In this document: positions 13,870-17,993 of the stretch, piece after piece | Layout of the letters: every line of letters begins with the position of its first letter | Position numbering within the stretch: position 1 is the first letter of the stretch | The notes under the pieces: generated by a model | The model's input: only the letters and a program-made list of their open reading frames with translations | Told to the model about the DNA's origin: nothing | The model's database searches: none | Made by a program: the position numbers and the translations under genes | NCBI GenBank assembly: GCA_019347595.1 | Contig: JAHWLA010000024.1 | Location: 1 to 17,993 of the forward strand | From: Actinomycetota bacterium | GTDB taxonomy: Bacteria > Actinomycetota > Acidimicrobiia > Acidimicrobiales > JAHWLA01 | Length of the DNA: 17,993 nt | Reading direction: 5' to 3'

Positions 13870-16074
13870 TCAGCGGTGCTCGCCTCGTTCCACCGTCACC
13901 CGGCTGGCGCCATGGGGCAACGCGATGGTGGCCTGCCGTTGGCCGCCCACGACCGTCACCAGCACGCCGTCTCGGAACACCCGACTTCCCGGGGCGAGGT
14001 CGGCCAGGGTGAACGAGGTGGGGCCGTCGGTCGTGACGTCGACCACCGCCGGCCGGCCGGGGCTGATGCCCGCCCGCGCCATCCGGACCGTGGCCTGTCC
14101 GATGTTGACGAAGCGCAGGTCGATGGCCGGCGCGGGGAGCGCCGTGGGGCCGAGCACCCAGTCCAGCTGCCGCACAATCGCAGGCGACGGGTCGCCGGGC
14201 GCCGTCGCGCTGGTGGAGCGCAACGCCGTCACCGCCGGATCGGGACGAGCGGCCGACGTGCCCTCGAACCGCGCCTGGCGGCCGGCCTCGCGCACCGCCA
14301 CGTCGCGCACCCAGTACGCGCCGTTGACCGTGAAACCGAGGTCGGGCCGGTCGGTGGCCGCCGACCACGTGAGCGAGACACGGCCGGGGTCGAGCGCCCG
14401 GCGGTGGTCGGCCATCCACGCCGCCGTCGACGAGAACCCGTCCTTCATCGAGTACCCGATGTGGTCCTCGGCGGCGTAGAGCTCGTAGCGATAGCGATAG
14501 CCGAGCCGGTCGAGAGCCGCGGCCATCTGTTCGGCCTGCTGCAGCGCGCCCGGATCGGGGATCCCATGCGTGATCATGGTAGGCACCCACCGGAGGTTCT
14601 CCAGCTCGGGGACGTCGCCCACCGGTCCCGCCAGCACCGACGCCCGGGCGAACAGGTCCGGGTAGCGGTGGGTCATGCGGCTGGTCCCATGACCGCCCAT
14701 CGAGTAGCCGGTCAGCGACGTGCTCTCGGGGTCGAGCAGGAAATCGGAGGCCACCCGGTTCCACACCTCCCAGAGATCCAGTTCAGCCTCGGCCTGGTAC
14801 CACCCGTCGGGGCCGCGGCCGAGCGGCGTCACGCAGATGGCCATCCATTGCTCGCACGTCTGCTCCACGAACGTGGGCGACAGCAGCCCGAAGTGGTTGT
14901 GGTTCGTCTGGTAGGCGTGCAGCATGAAGCGCAGTGGCGCCGCCGTGCTGCCGTCGTAGCCCGTCGGGACGTACGCGAAGTAGGGCTGGATGCGGCCGAG
15001 GTAGTTGGGGCGGAAGTCGCCCAAGGGACCGGCGCCGGCGTCCTGGCGCACAACCCCCTGCCCGAGCTCCAGCGACGTGACGTACCACCGGTTCTGGAAC
15101 CCCGTCGGCTTCGGCTCCGGCGTGGTGGCCTTCGTCGACAATGCCTCCCAGGCCACATCGGCGGCGAACCGGCCGATGTCGCCAAGCAGCAGCGCCTGGG
15201 CCTGAGCCCCCTCCATCCACCAGTTGAGGTCGCGCACGTCCTCCTGGACGTGGGTGCGGAAGCCGACGTTGTACACGGGCGGGAGCACGGGCGAGCCGCC
15301 TCGCTCCACAGGCACGGGCGCGAACGCCGAACCGGACGCATCGGCCAGCCCCGTGACCACGCGGATCCGCCACGTGCCCTGGACGTCCAGGAGCGAACGC
15401 GGCACGCGGGCGACGAACGACCGGGCATTGCTGTCCACGGTGACCGAGCCGCCCCCGAGCGCGATCGGCGTGCGGGCGCCGGACACGCTGTCCACCAGCG
15501 TCGCCCCGGCCGCCGACACGACGAGCTCGCGGTCGATGCCGGCGGAGGCGAGGTTGGGGACGCTCGCCCACCGCGGCGCGCCGGTCGCAGCGGAGGCGTC
15601 GCTGTCGAAGGCGAACGAGGCAATCGGGACGGAAGGGTCGACGAGCGTGTTCCAGTCGACGCGCCAGTACGTGGCGTCGTCGTCGAGCCCGACGCCCACG
15701 CGGAAGATGTCGGCGGCATTGCGTTGGTACGCCGCGCCCTCGGGATAGGCGTAGGACCCCGCCGAGCCCGAGAGGGCGGTCACCGTCCGGTTGCTCGTCC
15801 CCCGGGCGCCGTAGTCATCGTGGATGAAGTCGCTCCACTGGAACGACCCGCTCAGCAGGCGCCCGGCGCCCGACGTCCGGGGGTAGGCGTCGGCGAAGGG
15901 CCACCCGGCGGGGACGGGGAGCGACGGCTCGGGCTTGAACGCAGCAGGCGGGGCGTCGGCAGGCACGCCGTGGGCGGGGGGTAGCGCGCTCAGGGCTCGA
16001 CCGGGCGTCGACGCCGCCTCGGTCACCAGGACGGACATCGCCAGCGATACAGCGATCCAGGGGCCTCGACGCAC
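13870..16074 (-). CDS. Secreted alpha/beta-hydrolase (esterase/peptidase-like) with N- and C-terminal beta domains
   Basis: From GTG 16074 this is 734 residues. The signal peptide (about 1-28) starts VRRGPWIAVSLAMSVLV. An N-terminal beta-rich region (about 70-270) resembles modules found on glucodextranase-type surface proteins (YPEGAAYQRNAADIFRV, VGLDDDATYWRV). The alpha/beta-hydrolase core (about 360-560) has the nucleophile elbow GYSMGGHG with Ser458, a candidate acid Asp507 (HGIPDPG) and His538 (EDHIGYS), as in large prolyl-oligopeptidase-like esterases. A C-terminal beta region (about 575-734) follows. The GTG has a GAGGTGG ribosome site. The in-frame ATG at 16143 abuts the operator and lies upstream of the predicted -10, so I reject it. 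The protein probably hydrolyses an ester outside the membrane to release transportable products. The bond type is not proven. Confidence 0.82.
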   Translation of the reverse strand: MRRGPWIAVSLAMSVLVTEAASTPGRALSALPPAHGVPADAPPAAFKPEPSLPVPAGWPFADAYPRTSGAGRLLSGSFQWSDFIHDDYGARGTSNRTVTALSGSAGSYAYPEGAAYQRNAADIFRVGVGLDDDATYWRVDWNTLVDPSVPIASFAFDSDASAATGAPRWASVPNLASAGIDRELVVSAAGATLVDSVSGARTPIALGGGSVTVDSNARSFVARVPRSLLDVQGTWRIRVVTGLADASGSAFAPVPVERGGSPVLPPVYNVGFRTHVQEDVRDLNWWMEGAQAQALLLGDIGRFAADVAWEALSTKATTPEPKPTGFQNRWYVTSLELGQGVVRQDAGAGPLGDFRPNYLGRIQPYFAYVPTGYDGSTAAPLRFMLHAYQTNHNHFGLLSPTFVEQTCEQWMAICVTPLGRGPDGWYQAEAELDLWEVWNRVASDFLLDPESTSLTGYSMGGHGTSRMTHRYPDLFARASVLAGPVGDVPELENLRWVPTMITHGIPDPGALQQAEQMAAALDRLGYRYRYELYAAEDHIGYSMKDGFSSTAAWMADHRRALDPGRVSLTWSAATDRPDLGFTVNGAYWVRDVAVREAGRQARFEGTSAARPDPAVTALRSTSATAPGDPSPAIVRQLDWVLGPTALPAPAIDLRFVNIGQATVRMARAGISPGRPAVVDVTTDGPTSFTLADLAPGSRVFRDGVLVTVVGGQRQATIALPHGASRVTVERGEHR

Positions 16075-16130
16075 GATCCACCTCGGCTTTGGGGCACAGG
16101 CGCCAGCCACGAGCCGGCGACGACGAGCCC

Positions 16131-16159
16131 ACAGTACCGGCATATGACAACGTTGTCTA
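16131..16159 (-). promoter_or_regulatory. Promoter of the secreted-hydrolase operon
   Basis: On the minus strand, -35 TAGACA (16159-16154) and -10 TACTGT (16136-16131) are 17 bases apart. The layout matches the promoter at 6088-6059, with the operator supplying the -35. The start point near 16124 leaves a leader of about 50 bases before the GTG at 16074. Confidence 0.5.
16145..16158. promoter_or_regulatory. LacI-type operator, copy 3 (TGACAACGTTGTCT)
   Basis: Thirteen of 14 bases match the perfect copies; the 12-bp core GACAACGTTGTC is fully palindromic. It lies between the isomerase-like gene and the secreted hydrolase, both on the minus strand, so the hydrolase has its own control point rather than depending only on read-through. 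Confidence 0.8.
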
Positions 16160-16197
16160 TAGTCGGGCGGAAGGCGCCGAGGAGGTCCCTACGGGGG

Positions 16198-17067
16198 TCA
16201 CGGGGCCGAAGGCGACGCTCGCCACGGACCTGCGGCGAACCGCTGGCGCGCCCGGTCCGTCGCCCATTCGCAGATGTCCCACAGCGTCGCCGCGTCGGTA
16301 TCGACCGGGGCGTAGGTCGGCGGCCCGTACTCGGGCGTGAGGCGTACGTACTCGTCGCCTCGCCTCTCGGCGGCGCGCCAGATGGCGTCCCACCAGGCTT
16401 CGTGGGCCGCGACCTGTGCCGCCCAACGCTCGTCGCGCGGGTCGGGGACTTGGGGTCCGTTCTCGTAACCGACGCGCTGGTGAGCGTGGAGCGCCCGGGC
16501 ACAGATGGCGTCGAGCACGCCGTGCTGGTCACGCAGCAGGCGCTCGGCGACGCAGACGTAGTGCGAGAGGTCTGCGGTGAGCCACAGCCCGTCCAGCCGT
16601 TCGAGGAGGGATGCCGTGCGCCACGGGTTCCACAGCGCGCGGCCCCGGTGCGTTTCGTGGGCCACGACGAGTCCCGCATCCTCGGCCACGGCGACGCAGT
16701 CGGCCAGGTAGCGGACAGCCTCCTCGGCGTCGAATGCGTCGCTACCTGCGTGCGCCACGGCGAACTGCGCACCGACGGCGACGGCGTCGGCGATGCCCGT
16801 GCGGAACGACGCGAAGTGCTCGGCCGCGTCGGAGCCGAACGTGGGAACCAGGGGGACGATGTCGAGCCCGTGGATCTCCGCCAGCTCCTCGAACCGAGCG
16901 CGCGTCGTGCCGCCCACGGCGTCGGGTACCCACTCGAACAGGAGCAGCGGGACCTCGATAGCGTCGTAGCCCCTGGCCGCCACAGCAGGCACGAACTCCT
17001 CCATCGTCGGGAACCGCCCCGCGGGCCCTACGGCGCCCCACACCTGGCGATGGGTGCGGAGCCGCAT
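16198..17067 (-). CDS. Sugar phosphate isomerase/epimerase-like TIM-barrel enzyme
   Basis: This 289-residue protein has the xylose-isomerase-like TIM barrel (AP endonuclease 2 family) that includes IolE, IolI and tagatose epimerases. The usual divalent-metal ligands are all in place: Glu138 (VAHETH), Asp166 (TADLSH), His196 (HAHQRVG) and Glu246 (TPEYG). The early strand GYDAIEVPLLLF is also typical. Members isomerise, epimerise or dehydrate sugars and inosose-type compounds. The start ATG at 17067 has GAAGG seven bases upstream; the GTG one codon earlier is an equal alternative. It diverges from the carboxylesterase across an operator and reads toward the secreted hydrolase. The specific reaction cannot be told from the sequence. 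Confidence 0.83.
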   Translation of the reverse strand: MRLRTHRQVWGAVGPAGRFPTMEEFVPAVAARGYDAIEVPLLLFEWVPDAVGGTTRARFEELAEIHGLDIVPLVPTFGSDAAEHFASFRTGIADAVAVGAQFAVAHAGSDAFDAEEAVRYLADCVAVAEDAGLVVAHETHRGRALWNPWRTASLLERLDGLWLTADLSHYVCVAERLLRDQHGVLDAICARALHAHQRVGYENGPQVPDPRDERWAAQVAAHEAWWDAIWRAAERRGDEYVRLTPEYGPPTYAPVDTDAATLWDICEWATDRARQRFAAGPWRASPSAP

Positions 17068-17107
17068 CACCGAACCTTCGACGTCCGTGCCAACGACATG
17101 GGGTTGA

Positions 17108-17121
17108 TGATAACGTTGTCA
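17108..17121. promoter_or_regulatory. LacI-type operator, copy 4 (TGATAACGTTGTCA)
   Basis: Thirteen of 14 bases match the perfect copies (one C to T change). It lies in the 53-base gap between the divergent isomerase-like gene and carboxylesterase, and its last base is the A of the carboxylesterase ATG. On the minus strand it gives ATGACA and TATCAT, which could serve as -35 or -10 boxes. On the plus strand GATAAC (17109-17114) could be a -10 for a leaderless esterase transcript. The exact promoters are unclear. Confidence 0.8.
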
Positions 17122-17993
17122 TGGTGTCGATCGAACCGGTCACAACGACGGCAGCCGGCCGAGTTCGCGGTGCGGTGGTCGACGGCGTCGCCCGCTTCCT
17201 CGCCATCCCCTACGCCGAGCCGCCGGTCGGCCCCCTTCGCTTCGCCGCACCCGTTCCCGCCGCACCGTGGGCCGGCGTGCGCGAGACCACGCGTTGGGGA
17301 GCCACGGCGCCGCAGCTCCCGTTCGTGCTGGGCATACCGGAGCGCCTGGTCGACGGCGACGACTACCTGCACGTCAACGTCTTCACGCCCGATCCCGCCG
17401 CCTCGCTGCCCGTGCTCATGTGGATCCACGGTGGCGGCTCCGTGCACGGGTCGAACAGCTCGCCTGTCTACGACGGTGCGTCGTGGGCGAGCTCCGGTGT
17501 CGTCCTGGTCACGGTGAACCACCGCTTGGGCGTCGACGGGTTCCTCGCCCTCGACGGCGCCCCGCTGAACCGGGCCCTGCTTGACTGGCTGCTCGCCCTC
17601 GATTGGGTGCACACCAACATCCGGTCGTTCGGGGGCGACCCCCATCGCGTGACCGTGGGCGGCTGGTCGGCCGGCGCGGGCGCGGCACTGACGCTCGCCG
17701 CCTGTCCGCGGGCGAGCGGACTCTTCCAACAGGTCGTCGCCATGAGCGGCCTGCCCAATAACCTCCCGGATCTCGATGCCGCCGCCCGGACGGCGGCCGC
17801 CATCGCATCCGCGGTCGGGGTCGATCCCACCGCTGACGAGATCGCCGCCGTGCCCGTACCACGGCTCCTCGAAGCCCAGCTACGGGTGGCGCCGCTGGGG
17901 CTCGCCGCGTTCTCCGACGGAGAGAGCCTTTTCGGGTCGCTCACACGCGAGCCTCTCGGCATCGGGGTGGTGGTGGACGCCGACCTCGTCCCC
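17121..17993 (+). CDS. Type-B carboxylesterase/lipase (5' part, runs off the window)
   Basis: From the ATG at 17121 the frame stays open for 291 codons to the window edge, so the 3' end is missing; family members are usually about 500 residues. Family marks in order: GRVRGAVVDGVARFLAIPYAEPPVG (the carboxylesterase N-terminal block), DYLHVNVFTP, the oxyanion loop HGGGS (103-107), VNHRLGVDGFL, SFGGDPHRVTVGGWSAGAG with nucleophile Ser183, and FQQVVAMSG. The acid and His residues would lie beyond the edge. There is no signal peptide, so it is cytoplasmic. The ATG directly follows the operator and has no ribosome site, which suggests a leaderless transcript; the GTG at 17124 is a possible alternative. 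It probably cleaves an imported ester in the same regulon as the secreted hydrolase. Confidence 0.9.
   Translation, partial: MVSIEPVTTTAAGRVRGAVVDGVARFLAIPYAEPPVGPLRFAAPVPAAPWAGVRETTRWGATAPQLPFVLGIPERLVDGDDYLHVNVFTPDPAASLPVLMWIHGGGSVHGSNSSPVYDGASWASSGVVLVTVNHRLGVDGFLALDGAPLNRALLDWLLALDWVHTNIRSFGGDPHRVTVGGWSAGAGAALTLAACPRASGLFQQVVAMSGLPNNLPDLDAAARTAAAIASAVGVDPTADEIAAVPVPRLLEAQLRVAPLGLAAFSDGESLFGSLTREPLGIGVVVDADLVP

Noticed and set aside
16075..16143. ATG at 16143 as the secreted hydrolase start
   Set aside because: It lies upstream of the predicted -10 box and has no ribosome site. The GTG at 16074 has GAGGTGG and gives a clean signal peptide.

Overview
The window reads as a stretch of a high-GC chromosome. 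Its genes are rich in G/C third positions, use GTG and probably TTG starts, and are packed with ATGA/GTGA stop-start overlaps. One promoter places its start point almost on a GTG start codon (leaderless-type). Together these suggest an actinobacterium. A more exact placement, such as Acidimicrobiia, would be a guess. I see no tRNA, rRNA, CRISPR array, insertion sequence or phage gene.

Layout. (1) Positions 1-91 hold the last 29 codons of a plus-strand gene, possibly a Gfo/Idh/MocA oxidoreductase. A hairpin at 126-147 separates it from the next operon. (2) Positions 6049 down to 166 are a minus-strand operon: a membrane-anchored Liv-type solute-binding protein, two tandem PhyH-type Fe(II)/2-oxoglutarate dioxygenases, an APH/methylthioribose-kinase-like kinase, and an enolase paralog with altered active-site residues. 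The last three genes are joined by ATGA overlaps. (3) Positions 6050-6396 are a 347-base divergent control region with two identical 14-bp palindromes. (4) Positions 6397-12631 are a plus-strand operon: a fused LivH-LivM permease, a 1026-residue protein joining an MFS transporter to a LivF-type and a LivG-type ATPase, and a secreted, C-terminally anchored protein of unknown function. (5) Converging on this are a minus-strand secreted alpha/beta-hydrolase (16074 to 13870) and an exported protein with RseB/DUF4367-like features (to 12656). (6) Positions 17067-16198 (minus) encode a sugar-phosphate isomerase/epimerase-like TIM barrel. Diverging from it at 17121 is a type-B carboxylesterase that runs off the window.

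The unifying signal is the palindrome TGACAACGTTGTCA, which looks like a LacI-family operator. It occurs perfectly at 6074-6087 and 6257-6270, and with one base changed at 16145-16158 and 17108-17121. Every transcription unit whose start lies in the window has a copy at its promoter. In at least two cases the operator supplies the -35 box itself. So one regulator, not encoded here, probably controls importer, esterases and intracellular enzymes together.

My reading, which is inference, is a substrate-inducible catabolic regulon. Secreted and cytoplasmic esterases would release a substrate, an unusual Liv/MFS transporter would take it up, two dioxygenases and a TIM-barrel isomerase would modify it, and a kinase would make a phosphorylated hydroxy-acid for the enolase-like enzyme to dehydrate. 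The substrate cannot be read from the sequence.
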